Source of the DNA: an uncultured Parabacteroides sp.
GTDB taxonomy: Bacteria > Bacteroidota > Bacteroidia > Bacteroidales > Tannerellaceae
Direction of reading: 5' to 3'
Assembly (NCBI GenBank): GCA_900541965.1
Contig: UQLN01000015.1
Coordinates: 1 to 64,000, forward strand
Length of the DNA stretch: 64,000 bases
Shown here: in pieces, positions 8,777 to 16,977 of the stretch
Numbering within the stretch: the stretch's first letter is position 1
Layout of the letters: every line of letters starts with the position of its first letter
Translations under genes and position numbers: made by a program
The notes under the pieces: generated by a model
What the model was told of the DNA's origin: nothing
The model's input: only the letters and a program-made list of their open reading frames with translations
Databases searched by the model: none

Positions 8777-9991
8777 TTACAAAGATTTCAGGATAAGGCT
8801 ATTTGCCTTATCCACTATCGAGGTATCCAAAGAAGCGAGATAAATACGGGTAGTTTTCTCCGAATCGTGCCCCATACCTTCACTGATGACAGACAAAGGA
8901 ACATTCTTACTTTTAGCGGCGCTTGCCCAGGAATGACGGCTCACATACATTGTGAGCGGGACAGCCAGTAGCAGTTGCATACCTAATCGTTTCAGTTTCT
9001 CATTAACGAGGTGTGCAGCATTTTTATATTGTCGCCTTTCATCCTTACCGGTATCCATGATTATCGGTAATAGATAAGGAGTATTTTCCGTATCATATTT
9101 GTCTATAATCTCCTGCATGGGTTTCTCCCATTTGATAAACAATTGCTGTCCGGTCTTATGACGGCGGTACGATAATATTCCGTTCTGCAAATCCTTTTTT
9201 TTAAGAAAAGCCATGTCGATAAACGACATTCCACGAGTATAAAATGAAAACATAAACAGATCGCGGGCATAACTGACAGATGGGGATAACGTCAAATCCA
9301 ATTCCCGTATCTGCCGGATAACCTTCAAAGGTACGGCACGCTTTACGGTCTTATCCACACCGGTATAGACATGTTTAAACGGATTCCGCGGTTGTGCCAG
9401 TCCCTTTTCAATGGCACGGTTATAAATAGCACGAAGATTCCTCATATAGAACGAGGAGCTGTTAGGACAAATATCCTTTGCCCGTAACCAGGTTTCATAT
9501 TCCACTATCAAACTGGAATCCACTTCGTCTAACGGGATATCGTCCCGTTTTCCCCAAAAACGCATGAAACTGTTCAGGACTGTCGTATAAGTTTCAGCGG
9601 TACGAACTCTGCCGATCCGTTTCAACTCCATCACAAGATTTTCGGCAAAAGAGATGAACCCGCCTGCCTCCGACGCTGTCCTGTCATGATAGAGTTCCAC
9701 AATTTTGTCGGAAGTATACGTATCCTTCGAGCATTCCAGTTTCCTGATAATATATTTTAACCGGAGAATATCCTCTGTCACATTTTTTTTCAGTTCGAGC
9801 AGATAGTTTTTCCTATCGGTATCTAATAACGGGAGAATAACATTTTCTGAACACTCGTCCCATTCGGCAGGTAGCAACCGGTAACCGGATTTTATCTGCC
9901 TCGCCACCCGGCCATGAATTACTTGATAAAACAATGTGCCTTCCTTCCCTTCGACTGAAGAAAGGCGAATCTTTACTTTGATTGTCGCCAT
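8777..9991 (-). CDS. Tyrosine recombinase (Mpi/Tsr-like site-specific integrase)
   Basis: 404-aa phage-integrase-type recombinase. An N-terminal arm-like domain (about 1-95) and a SAM-like core-binding domain (about 105-200) precede the catalytic domain. Catalytic residues seen: R253 (YTRGMSF), K279 (RRHKTGQ), Y349-x-x-R352 (YVSRHSWA; the family's His is Tyr here, common in Bacteroidetes members), H375 (GHDSEKTT) and nucleophile Y384 (RIYLASLD). The IYLASLDTSIVDKAN ending resembles Bacteroides invertases that flip surface-structure promoters. Its position just upstream of a fimbrial operon supports that role. A perfect 9-bp hairpin (8791-8813) lies in its last codons. Confidence 0.9.
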   Translation of the reverse strand: MATIKVKIRLSSVEGKEGTLFYQVIHGRVARQIKSGYRLLPAEWDECSENVILPLLDTDRKNYLLELKKNVTEDILRLKYIIRKLECSKDTYTSDKIVELYHDRTASEAGGFISFAENLVMELKRIGRVRTAETYTTVLNSFMRFWGKRDDIPLDEVDSSLIVEYETWLRAKDICPNSSSFYMRNLRAIYNRAIEKGLAQPRNPFKHVYTGVDKTVKRAVPLKVIRQIRELDLTLSPSVSYARDLFMFSFYTRGMSFIDMAFLKKKDLQNGILSYRRHKTGQQLFIKWEKPMQEIIDKYDTENTPYLLPIIMDTGKDERRQYKNAAHLVNEKLKRLGMQLLLAVPLTMYVSRHSWASAAKSKNVPLSVISEGMGHDSEKTTRIYLASLDTSIVDKANSLILKSL

Positions 9992-10202
9992 GTATAAATA
10001 AATACTTTAAGTAGTTAAATCATCCAGGATATCAAAATGTTCAAAAATCCTGACGATATAGTACCTTAAATAATTAGGAGATACAAGTTTTACCAACCAT
10101 CACCCTATGTGTTCCATAATATCCAGAGATATGTATATACACCTACCTTCCAGCCCATTATGAGAGAAGGCACACCTGTACCGCCCAAAATCAAACAAAA
10201 AA

Positions 10203-10233
10203 ATTTAAGGGTATATTCTTTAATGGAATATAC
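10203..10233 (-). terminator. Second hairpin with T-run, possible back-up terminator
   Basis: GTATATTC/GAATATAC (10211-10218 and 10226-10233) form a perfect 8-bp stem with a 7-nt loop. Read on the minus strand it is followed after a few bases by seven T. It lies downstream of the stronger hairpin that ends the beta-propeller gene. Confidence 0.35.
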
Positions 10234-10252
10234 TTTTGAGGAAAAGCAGCTA

Positions 10253-10289
10253 ATAATAAAAAAAGTAAAACAAGAAGTCACTTCTTGTA
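10253..10289 (-). terminator. Rho-independent terminator of the beta-propeller lipoprotein gene
   Basis: ACAAGAAGT and ACTTCTTGT (10270-10288) are perfectly complementary around one base and overlap the stop codon. On the minus strand the stem is followed by TTTTACTTTTTTTATTAT. Confidence 0.6.
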
Positions 10290-11438
10290 CTTGACCAGCA
10301 TAATCACAGGATTTGATTCTTCATCCAATCCGGCGGCTATCTCTTTCAATTTGTCTGTCAGTTGTCCTTTTTCGTATGCCTCGACAAGTCCAGGGGCTTC
10401 TAAAGGATAACAAGTTGCGATTTCCTGGTTTACAATTCCATTTATTTTTTGTCCTAAGGAGACTTGCTCCTTGTTTGTGTAGTCAGCATTGTACAGGGTA
10501 TATTCGAACAGGGCCTTTTCCTGCTTGTCGTACACCAAATCGGTAGTGGGGAAACCTTTAAACGTGGTAAAGTTCAATTCTTTTTTCTGAGTCCGCATAA
10601 AACAATAGCGGTCGGTAATAACAACGGGAAAAAGAAAGACTTCCGTCTCCATTGTAGATATGGAAGGGGTCCTTACAATAATGGGAGTTAAATTGTTGTC
10701 TGCCGAATAGTTGTATATCGTATCGGAGGAGGTATTTACAAGAGCCCAATCCCCATGATTCGGGAATGTCAGGTAAAATTCGGGGGTTACGGTTAATTCA
10801 TCCTTTGTCAGCACCGGGGTTTTAAACTCTTTAAAAGGCGTCCGGATTTCGCGGGCTACACTCCCATCCTGCTTGGAAATAAGTAAATGGCATGCCTGCT
10901 CGTTTTCTTTCGGGGTCGGAAAACTATTATAACAAATCAAATGATTGCGATCGTAGTTGAACAGGTAGTTATAATAACCGGTATTTGCGAATTTGAAGCT
11001 TCTCTTAAAGTTTCCGGATAAGTCGTACACCAGTATTTTTCTTGCCGGATTGTCTTTGACAAACATTTCATCGTTATCCTCATCCAGAATAATCTCCGTA
11101 AGCTGCGAATATTCCTCGGCGCCCTGCCCTAAACGGTTTATCTTCCTTATGCCTTTGCCTGTCCTGTCGAAGATAAAAATATCCCCGTCGTTCCGGTTTC
11201 TTACTAAAAAGAAATGCTTGCCGACCGATTCGACATAACCGTGGGTAATAAATTCGTCGGTGGTCTCTAATGGAACGTATTCCACATCCATAATATCCTG
11301 AAGAATTAATTCCCTTTCGGGATAGCTTGCGTTCACATCTACTGTGATAACATCATCCGTAAATTGTTTGTTTCTCCCTGTACATCCTGCCATTACCATC
11401 AACAGAACCATTACCGAAATTGCTTTTGATTTTTTCAT
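10278..11438 (-). CDS. 6-bladed beta-propeller lipoprotein (BF3164/DUF4934-like)
   Basis: 386-aa lipoprotein, signal MKKSKAISVMVLLMVMAGC with lipobox at Cys19. I chose the start at 11438 because it begins the signal peptide after a GAGATAGAG stretch; an in-frame Met at 11465 adds nine residues. The family pattern is clear: ILQDIMDVEYVPLETTDEFI, then FIFDRTGKGIRKINRLGQGAEEY and LVYDLSGNFKRSF, which are propeller blades. Such proteins occur widely in Bacteroides surface loci; no ligand is known. It stands alone, with its own terminator, divergent from the amidase gene. The 263 bp upstream hold no recognised feature. Confidence 0.8.
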   Translation of the reverse strand: MKKSKAISVMVLLMVMAGCTGRNKQFTDDVITVDVNASYPERELILQDIMDVEYVPLETTDEFITHGYVESVGKHFFLVRNRNDGDIFIFDRTGKGIRKINRLGQGAEEYSQLTEIILDEDNDEMFVKDNPARKILVYDLSGNFKRSFKFANTGYYNYLFNYDRNHLICYNSFPTPKENEQACHLLISKQDGSVAREIRTPFKEFKTPVLTKDELTVTPEFYLTFPNHGDWALVNTSSDTIYNYSADNNLTPIIVRTPSISTMETEVFLFPVVITDRYCFMRTQKKELNFTTFKGFPTTDLVYDKQEKALFEYTLYNADYTNKEQVSLGQKINGIVNQEIATCYPLEAPGLVEAYEKGQLTDKLKEIAAGLDEESNPVIMLVKYKK

Positions 11439-11701
11439 CTCTATCTCTATTTTAAACAGCCCCACATTTCCATAAAAAGGACATTACTCCTGTCTTTTAA
11501 CAGGTACAACCAAATAAAGGCGGAAAATTATAGAAAATACTCCGGATGGCAAAGTCCGTAAACGAATAAAAAGAAAATATCTAACTTTCAATACATATTT
11601 ATTTCGTTGAATTTCCGTATCAGCCAATCTTCAACCACACCTGACGACAGGCTCACGTAAGCACAGTCTATCTTTAACCATCACTTTTAAATAGTTAAGT
11701 T

Positions 11702-12112
11702 ATGAGAAAAATTAATCTGATTGTTTTACACTGTTCGGCAAGCCGCGAAGACAGAGCTTATACTCCCGGACAATTGGTACACGACCACCAGGCGCGTGGG
11801 ATACGATGTGCCGGATATAATTACTACGTGCGTCGTACAGGTGAAATCGTACCGATGCGTCCGTTGAAAGAGATTCCGGCACATACCAAAGGGTTCAACC
11901 AGAACAGTATCGGCATTTGTTACGAAGGCGGGCTCGATTCCGACGGACAGCCTGCCGACACCCGTACACAGGAACAGAAGTCAGCTATCCGTATCCTGTT
12001 ATTAATGCTAACCGCCCATTTCCCGGGCTGCCGGATTTGCGGACACAGGGACCTAGGTGCAAACAAAGCGTATCCCTGTTTTAATGCGGAGGAAGAGTAT
12101 GCAGACTTGTAA
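11702..12112 (+). CDS. N-acetylmuramoyl-L-alanine amidase (T7-lysozyme-like)
   Basis: 136-aa Amidase_2/PGRP-fold enzyme that would cut the amide bond between N-acetylmuramic acid and the stem peptide. Zinc-ligand and catalytic positions seen: His in IVLHCSAS, the YYVRRTGEIVPMRP strand, IPAHTKGFNQNSIGICYEGG, and His in ICGHRDLG. The loop after GHRDL is shorter than in most Bacteroides relatives, running straight to YPCF. There is no signal peptide, as in phage-type endolysins, which need a holin or lysis for access. It overlaps the small membrane protein gene by 14 bp. Confidence 0.85.
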   Translation: MRKINLIVLHCSASREDRAYTPGQLVHDHQARGIRCAGYNYYVRRTGEIVPMRPLKEIPAHTKGFNQNSIGICYEGGLDSDGQPADTRTQEQKSAIRILLLMLTAHFPGCRICGHRDLGANKAYPCFNAEEEYADL

Positions 12113-12329
12113 AAAAACAAAATACCCGTTTGTCTGCCAGTTAACAATGGCAGTCATACTCACATTGGCGGGAATCGCACTGTTATTTATGGGATTCTGG
12201 TGCAGTCCGTCCGGGGAGATAGACAGTTCGGTTCTGGTCGGGTTCGGAGAAGTGTCCACTTTTGCGGGCGTATTATTCGGAGTGGATTATACGTACAAAT
12301 ACAGATACCTGCATCATGAATATAAATAA
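12099..12329 (+). CDS. Small two-helix membrane protein coupled to the amidase
   Basis: 76 aa from the ATG at 12099, which has a strong GGAGGA ribosome site; earlier in-frame ATGs lie deeper inside the amidase gene without one. Two hydrophobic segments, VCQLTMAVILTLAGIALLFM and VGFGEVSTFAGVLFGVDYTY, are joined by a short polar loop, and the tail is basic. Size, topology and coupling to an endolysin-like amidase resemble phage holins, but no family signature is recognisable. A terminator follows about 65 bp downstream. Confidence 0.65.
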   Translation: MQTCKKTKYPFVCQLTMAVILTLAGIALLFMGFWCSPSGEIDSSVLVGFGEVSTFAGVLFGVDYTYKYRYLHHEYK

Positions 12330-12393
12330 ACAGAATCCAAGATGCAAACACCCTCCGTACACAATCCGTAGCCAGTACCCATATACAACAAAA

Positions 12394-12440
12394 GGATAGT
12401 AGCCTGGAAACCCGAGCTACTATCCTCCATCCCTTTTTTA
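12394..12440 (+). terminator. Rho-independent terminator after the amidase pair
   Basis: GGATAGTAGC (12394-12403) and GCTACTATCC (12416-12425) form a perfect 10-bp stem with a 12-nt loop, followed by CCCTTTTTTATA. Confidence 0.8.
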
Positions 12441-12531
12441 TAGGACTGTCGGTCGATATCTTTTGTTTACTCCTGCTTATTTTGATCTTTATCAAAAGAT
12501 AGAAGAAAACGTAGAAACAGCCAAACTGTTG

Positions 12532-13332
12532 TTAACAGCCAGAATGTTTTTTATCCGCAGCCGCCAGTTTCTCATCGTAACGGTTCTGTGCATACGCCGG
12601 ACCATTATAACAGCGGGCAAATTCTGCCCAATCTTTCTGTTGTAAAGCCGGAAGCATTCCCGATGCTTTGATAAATCGAGCAGAGAGTACCAATTGCTTA
12701 AGTTCACTTTCACACATAGCTTTCACAAAACTCGCCACACTTTTCTCGCCACAAGCTGCAAAATTGAAACCCATTATCTGAAACATTCCCCAAGAAGCGG
12801 ACGCATCCGCAGCTTCACGGTCGATTTTACGGGCTTGTTCCAAACGGTCATATTCGCCAATACCACCTTTATAATGTCCCTTTTCCCATTTCGGATACAG
12901 GATATTCTCATTGCCGGACACATGCTTTTCAGGTGCTATGCCTTTCTTCTTTAACTGGCTCCAGAAAATATGGCCTTCGAAAAGGATTGCCGGTTTGCCG
13001 GGAGCAAAGAAACCGCCACGCCCTCCCGTTTCCACTTCCTGTACGGCTTTAAGAGCCGATACTTCCACATCGAGCAGGTGTGCCACCAGGACAAAATCAT
13101 CATTCGTAAGCCGTTCGCCGGTCTTCCTTCCGGTAAACATCAAGGTTTCCCAGCTACGGTAGCCAACGATGCCATCGGCATCCAGTCCCATTTCTTTCTG
13201 GAATTTGATGACAACATTTTTGGTTTCTTCGTCAAATGTACCTGTCTCGTGGACAGCGTATCCCTGCCCTTGTAAAAGTTCCTGTAAGTAACGGACATCT
13301 TCGCCCGAATCACCTATTTTTATCGTTTTCAT
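12532..13332 (-). CDS. N-acetylmuramidase with peptidoglycan-binding domain
   Basis: 266 aa. The N-terminus is a PG_binding_1 repeat (IGDSGEDVRYLQELLQGQGY ... DADGIVGYRSW). The rest matches the DUF3380/N-acetylmuramidase family: VSALKAVQEVETGGRGGF with the probable catalytic Glu, ILFEGHIFW, ASASWGMFQIMGFN and FARCYNGPAY. It would hydrolyse glycan strands. There is no signal peptide. I take the Met at 13332 rather than 13359 because the domain begins there; either start overlaps the upstream gene, so translation is probably coupled. It is the distal gene of the DUF2589 operon, where a cell-wall-cutting enzyme may open the wall for the products upstream (inference). Confidence 0.85.
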   Translation of the reverse strand: MKTIKIGDSGEDVRYLQELLQGQGYAVHETGTFDEETKNVVIKFQKEMGLDADGIVGYRSWETLMFTGRKTGERLTNDDFVLVAHLLDVEVSALKAVQEVETGGRGGFFAPGKPAILFEGHIFWSQLKKKGIAPEKHVSGNENILYPKWEKGHYKGGIGEYDRLEQARKIDREAADASASWGMFQIMGFNFAACGEKSVASFVKAMCESELKQLVLSARFIKASGMLPALQQKDWAEFARCYNGPAYAQNRYDEKLAAADKKHSGC

Positions 13333-13822
13333 TTTCTTGATTCTTTTTAGTTGAAACAAATCTGATTTCTTTAACCTGCGGGGAAATCCCGTCGATATCT
13401 ATCTTCAATACGGCGATAGTCCCGCCTTTCCGGTTGCCAACCCGGTCTGTTAGTTCCAGCTTGCCTTCGTTTTCCATCAAAGAAACGGAACAATGGAAAT
13501 ATCCGGATACATAGCGGAAGGTCAGTAACCGCTGGTTGCATATCCGCAGCAGGAAGCGGTAGGTGTCTGTAAAGTTCTCTACCGGGAACAGGCGGACATC
13601 GGGATGCCTACGGCTATGGATTTTCAGTCTTTTATCCAGAAGGACAGTTTTGAGACTATCGATATAGGATGAGGGCTGTGCATTTACCTCTTCCACATCG
13701 GCTGTTTCTACTTTCCCTTCTTCCGGTTTTATGTCCGGAACCGACGGTGCCTCCTTCTTCCCACCTTTAAATACGGCTTGTATCTTACGGGCTACCTTCC
13801 TGAGTAATTGCTTGAAATTCAT
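13310..13822 (-). CDS. Uncharacterised protein of the DUF2589 operon
   Basis: 170 aa; I do not recognise a family. A basic amphipathic N-terminus (MNFKQLLRKVARKIQAVFKG) is followed by a Pro/Glu-rich linker (about 25-50) and a compact domain with RFLLRICNQRLLTFRYVSGY, CSVSLMENEGKLELTDRVGN and VLKIDIDGISPQVKEIRFVS strands. The tail is very polar. The amphipathic start could lie on a membrane. It sits between the zinc-ribbon gene and the muramidase gene with short or overlapping junctions. Confidence 0.75.
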   Translation of the reverse strand: MNFKQLLRKVARKIQAVFKGGKKEAPSVPDIKPEEGKVETADVEEVNAQPSSYIDSLKTVLLDKRLKIHSRRHPDVRLFPVENFTDTYRFLLRICNQRLLTFRYVSGYFHCSVSLMENEGKLELTDRVGNRKGGTIAVLKIDIDGISPQVKEIRFVSTKKNQENENDKNR

Positions 13823-13830
13823 ACGGCAGC

Positions 13831-14067
13831 TTATCGGTTGAATTTACTTGTTTTATCCAGATTGTCCTGTGCAAGCTGTACTTTACGCAGGGCGTCGAAT
13901 GCCGTACGGGATTTCATCCGATCGATGGACAACCTGAGATGGCACTCGGGACATTGCAGGGCAGATGCGGTAAGCAACTGGAAAATGGTAGTCTCGATAA
14001 ATGCACCGCATTGCGGGCATTTCATTCCTACTTTCTGCTGTTGGGCGTGTTGCTCCATGCTGCTCAT
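13831..14067 (-). CDS. Small zinc-ribbon protein
   Basis: 78 aa with two CPxC knuckles, MKCPQCGAF and LQCPECHLRL, 19-20 residues apart, which should bind one zinc. The helical C-terminus is basic (RKVQLAQDNLDKTSKFNR). Its ATG overlaps the stop codon of the upstream DUF2589 gene (ATGA), so translation is coupled. The role is unknown; it could be a scaffold or adaptor for the operon. Confidence 0.8.
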   Translation of the reverse strand: MSSMEQHAQQQKVGMKCPQCGAFIETTIFQLLTASALQCPECHLRLSIDRMKSRTAFDALRKVQLAQDNLDKTSKFNR

Positions 14068-14684
14068 GACTCACCTCCTTCCCCGGTTACATCTTCGGCT
14101 TCCACATCTTCCACTTGCAGGTTATTTGCCGTCAGGTGCAATAAGTTGGATAGTCCGGCAGGCATATCGGCCTGTTTCATCTTCACTTTAATCTTCATGT
14201 TTGCCGAAAGGCTTTGCTGGATATTGCCTGTGGCGGAACCTTCGCCTTGTTTGGGAGCCAGGGAAGCACGTAGCTTGAATCCTCCACCGTTGCCGGACGG
14301 GTCGCCCAGGCTTTTCCCCTCTTCCAGCGAAAATTTCTCTTCCACGCTTTCCGACAAGGCATCCAAAATCTTGATATCGAAATCGAAATCGGCTTCCTGT
14401 ACCTGGAGCAAAGGGAGCGGTACGAGTGTCAGCACCGGGATACTGACACTTTGTTTCTTACTTCCGTTCACATCCTGCGAGGTATAGGTGAAGGTCAAGG
14501 TACGGATTTTGCCCGTTTTGCCTGTCGCCGGATCATACGATTCGAATGCAATCCTCATCAGGTAGTCCAGATACTTCTGGGCGGATAAGGAGTCCGCTTC
14601 TATGGTAGCAATCAGGGGGCCTGCTATGAGTTGTTGTAGTTCCATCACCTGGCTGCTGGTTGTTCTTACTTTCTTATCTTCCAT
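14064..14684 (-). CDS. DUF2589-family protein (short paralogue)
   Basis: 206 aa. It shares three blocks with the larger protein encoded at 15562-16437: an N-terminal helix (LQQLIAGPLIATIEADSLSA), a beta strand pair (SIPVLTLVPLPLLQVQEADF) and MPAGLSNLLHL near the C-terminus. These match the DUF2589 domain, whose function is unknown. There is no signal peptide or membrane segment. The middle (about 120-165) is polar and Gly/Ser-rich. It lies in a tight operon 15 bp from its upstream neighbour and overlaps the zinc-ribbon gene by 4 bp. Confidence 0.8.
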   Translation of the reverse strand: MEDKKVRTTSSQVMELQQLIAGPLIATIEADSLSAQKYLDYLMRIAFESYDPATGKTGKIRTLTFTYTSQDVNGSKKQSVSIPVLTLVPLPLLQVQEADFDFDIKILDALSESVEEKFSLEEGKSLGDPSGNGGGFKLRASLAPKQGEGSATGNIQQSLSANMKIKVKMKQADMPAGLSNLLHLTANNLQVEDVEAEDVTGEGGES

Positions 14685-14699
14685 AATTCAACTACATTT

Positions 14700-15512
14700 T
14701 TACTGCATGACGAAATCTTCTGTCAGTTCTTCTTCATCCAGTTGGTTGATGTTATAAGTACGTGGACTGAATTTCAGTTTAAAGGTATGGATCGCTTCTT
14801 CGGGCATACTTGCCAGTTCGTCGGCTGTAACAGCCACATCCAGTTGGGGGAAACTTTTCAGTTTCTTGAAATTGGCATCCCTGGACAGTTTCTCCACCAG
14901 TGCGCCGATTACCTTCTGTGCATTCTGGTCTGCTTCTTCACGTAGCCGGGCACCGTCGTTACCGGCAAACAAGTTGTCCAAATCCGTGTCGTAAAGGAAC
15001 TTCTTGCGAACCACGTCCATCAGTTTGGCTACAACAATATCCGTCTTCACCGCACCATTGGAAGCATCTACCGCCTCATAGATATTGGAACGAAAAGAAT
15101 TTCTCATATTGCGGCTCAGGAAAGCCAGAAATTCTTTTTGAAGTGCCACTTCTTTCTTCAGCCGAAAAAGGAAATGCTTGTCACTTTCATTCCGGTCGAT
15201 ATCTGAGTTTATTACAGTAGACACAACACTGCTAATCGTCACTTTTGCTGTTTCCTCGCAAAGTTCTTTGAGGAATTGCCGGAATTTGCTGTACTTAATA
15301 TTAAACTGTTGCTGACTTTCCGATGCGCTTTTCACACCGTATTTCATTTCGAGTTCCATATCGCTTACCATTACATTCGGCAGTTGGAAATCTTTCACCT
15401 TCCCGCCTTTGCCGTACGACTCACTGAGAGCCAGGGAGTAGAGATTTGCTTCGTGTTGGGCGGATATAATATCCCGTAATATCGAACCGATTACTGAACT
15501 TAACTGAGCCAT
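14700..15512 (-). CDS. DUF2589-associated protein, possible divergent relative
   Basis: 270 aa, no family recognised with certainty. The start (SSVIGSILRDIISAQHEANL) and FQLPNVMVSDMELEMKYGVK echo the order of the DUF2589 helix and LP..V strands, and RSDxxF-type strands recur near the end (IHTFKLKFSPRTYNINQLDE). The centre (about 90-200) is long, helical and rich in Lys/Arg/Glu. It lies between the two DUF2589 genes, so the three may form one heteromeric assembly (inference). Confidence 0.7.
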   Translation of the reverse strand: MAQLSSVIGSILRDIISAQHEANLYSLALSESYGKGGKVKDFQLPNVMVSDMELEMKYGVKSASESQQQFNIKYSKFRQFLKELCEETAKVTISSVVSTVINSDIDRNESDKHFLFRLKKEVALQKEFLAFLSRNMRNSFRSNIYEAVDASNGAVKTDIVVAKLMDVVRKKFLYDTDLDNLFAGNDGARLREEADQNAQKVIGALVEKLSRDANFKKLKSFPQLDVAVTADELASMPEEAIHTFKLKFSPRTYNINQLDEEELTEDFVMQ

Positions 15513-15561
15513 AATATGAGTTTTTTAATTGTCAATCAAATGTTATACTTAACCTACTATT

Positions 15562-16437
15562 TTAGTGACCTGTCGTTTCACCACCAGTTGTCGTTCCACC
15601 ACCAATTGCTGTTTCGCCAACTATTACTTTAATAACCTTTTCACCCGCTTTCACATTGTAAGTGCCCTCACCGAGTGCATATACCAGATTATCGCCGACA
15701 ATTGCTGTATCAGGAATTGTAACATTTGTACCATCCATCTTGGTAATCTTAATATCTTTCGGTGCCAGCAAACCGTCCTTATTCTTATAGGTTGCTATCA
15801 ACTCCTGCGTAGCTTTCAGCTTGGTTGCATTTACTTCCAACACACCAGCCGGATCGGAAACATCCAGTGCGCTACCCAGCAATTCCAATACTTTGGCAAG
15901 ACCGGCAGGCATACTGTCCTGGCCTGCTTTCACAGCAATATCCATGGTGTATTCCACACTGTACTTGGATTCCTCGGTTGCTTTGGAGTCTTTCTTGGAT
16001 GAGTAACTTCCGTTTATCTTGGCATCCATATGGAACGGACCCACTTTCAGGCCGGCACTGGCTTCCATGCTTCCGCTTTTTGAAGTGCTCTCGGTGTTTT
16101 CGCTGACACTGGATGAAGAAGCGGAGATACTTGCCTTGAAGTTGATATCGATACTATGGATAGCGATATAAGGAATAGGGACAATTGTAAGCAACGGCAC
16201 ATTCAACTGTACCATGCGTCCGCCCTGCATGAAAGAGAAAGATACGTTTACCGCCGTCTTCTCACCTGTATCCGGATTGGTGTTCAAACCTACTTCCTGG
16301 ATAAAATCCCAGGTTGTTTTAGCCGCCATAGCCTGTGCTTCGATACAAGCGTTCAACGGACCGCCAATCATAGAACTAAAAGGTATTGCCGATAATGCAT
16401 TGGATGCAATATTCGACGGAGCATCATTTACTGCCAT
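15562..16437 (-). CDS. DUF2589-family protein with C-terminal extension
   Basis: 291 aa from the Met at 16437; a Met two codons upstream is possible. DUF2589 blocks: FSSMIGGPLNACIEAQAMAA, LNVPLLTIVPIPYIAIHSID, a Ser-rich amphipathic strand (ISASSSSVSENTESTSKSGS), KVGPFHMDAKINGSYSSKKD and DSMPAGLAKVLELLGSALDV. A C-terminal segment (about 210-291) adds two beta-rich repeats (IVGDNLVYALGEGTYNVKAG) and a Gly/Thr tail. It is the first gene of the five-gene minus operon ending in the muramidase, with a promoter just upstream. There is no signal peptide. Confidence 0.85.
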   Translation of the reverse strand: MAVNDAPSNIASNALSAIPFSSMIGGPLNACIEAQAMAAKTTWDFIQEVGLNTNPDTGEKTAVNVSFSFMQGGRMVQLNVPLLTIVPIPYIAIHSIDINFKASISASSSSVSENTESTSKSGSMEASAGLKVGPFHMDAKINGSYSSKKDSKATEESKYSVEYTMDIAVKAGQDSMPAGLAKVLELLGSALDVSDPAGVLEVNATKLKATQELIATYKNKDGLLAPKDIKITKMDGTNVTIPDTAIVGDNLVYALGEGTYNVKAGEKVIKVIVGETAIGGGTTTGGETTGH

Positions 16438-16493
16438 AATCAATTTTGTTTTTAATGAATAAATAATTTTGTTTTTTCTGTAAGCTTACGGTG

Positions 16494-16501
16494 CAAAACT
16501 A
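16494..16501 (-). promoter_or_regulatory. -7 element of the DUF2589 operon
   Basis: On the minus strand TAGTTTTG fits TAnnTTTG and gives a leader of about 50 nt before the large DUF2589 gene. Upstream, two CCGnGTAA-like sequences (CCGAGTAA and ACGGGTAA, about 16541-16566) resemble repeats found between the two LytTR regulator genes. Confidence 0.45.
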
Positions 16502-16559
16502 CGGAGAGATACACCCCACGGATAATTAATTATCGGAAGTGCAGGATTACCCGTGCGGC

Positions 16560-16955
16560 TTACTCGGTTTCCCCGGTAAACGGTCTTTTCCGTTCCTCCA
16601 ATATGTCGAAACAGGAAAAGACCAGTTTACGGTAAGGCCGGCTGATGTCCAGACGCTGTTTACCGATATACAGGATGTTTCCGATAAAACGGTCTACCGC
16701 CCGAATATTGATAATATGCGACCGGTGGATGCGGATAAACAGCGTAGCAGGCAAAAAGGCTTCCACTTTCACCAAAGGATAAATCACACAGATTGCCTTT
16801 CCGTTCAGTAAATGAATATCCGTATAATTACTACTCGCACTTACCCACAAAATATCTTTGTATAATATTTTGCTATGAAATTCCCCTGTCCGCACAAAAA
16901 AGCCATCATCAACGTGGCAGTCAGGAATTATGTAATTTTTTTCTTTCGTATCCAT
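16560..16955 (-). CDS. Stand-alone LytTR DNA-binding regulator (A)
   Basis: 131 aa consisting almost only of a LytTR domain: YKDILWVSASSNYTDIHLLN, LVKVEAFLPATLFIRIHRSH and IINIRAVDRFIGNILYIG, the usual order of the LytTR beta-beta-beta fold. No receiver or membrane domain is attached, so any signal must come from elsewhere. It sits between the DUF2589 operon and a small lipoprotein gene and is a sister of the LytTR protein encoded at 17597-17992. Confidence 0.9.
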   Translation of the reverse strand: MDTKEKNYIIPDCHVDDGFFVRTGEFHSKILYKDILWVSASSNYTDIHLLNGKAICVIYPLVKVEAFLPATLFIRIHRSHIINIRAVDRFIGNILYIGKQRLDISRPYRKLVFSCFDILEERKRPFTGETE

Positions 16956-16977
16956 TTTTTCTTTCTTTTCGAGTCGT

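Noticed and set aside
8791..8813. Perfect 9-bp hairpin in the last codons of the recombinase gene as a terminator
   Set aside because: No T-run follows on the minus strand; it may be a chance palindrome or a recombination site.
10109..10294. Plus-strand open frame of 61 codons in the gap next to the recombinase gene
   Set aside because: No family, no ribosome site, and it overlaps two hairpins; it looks like chance.
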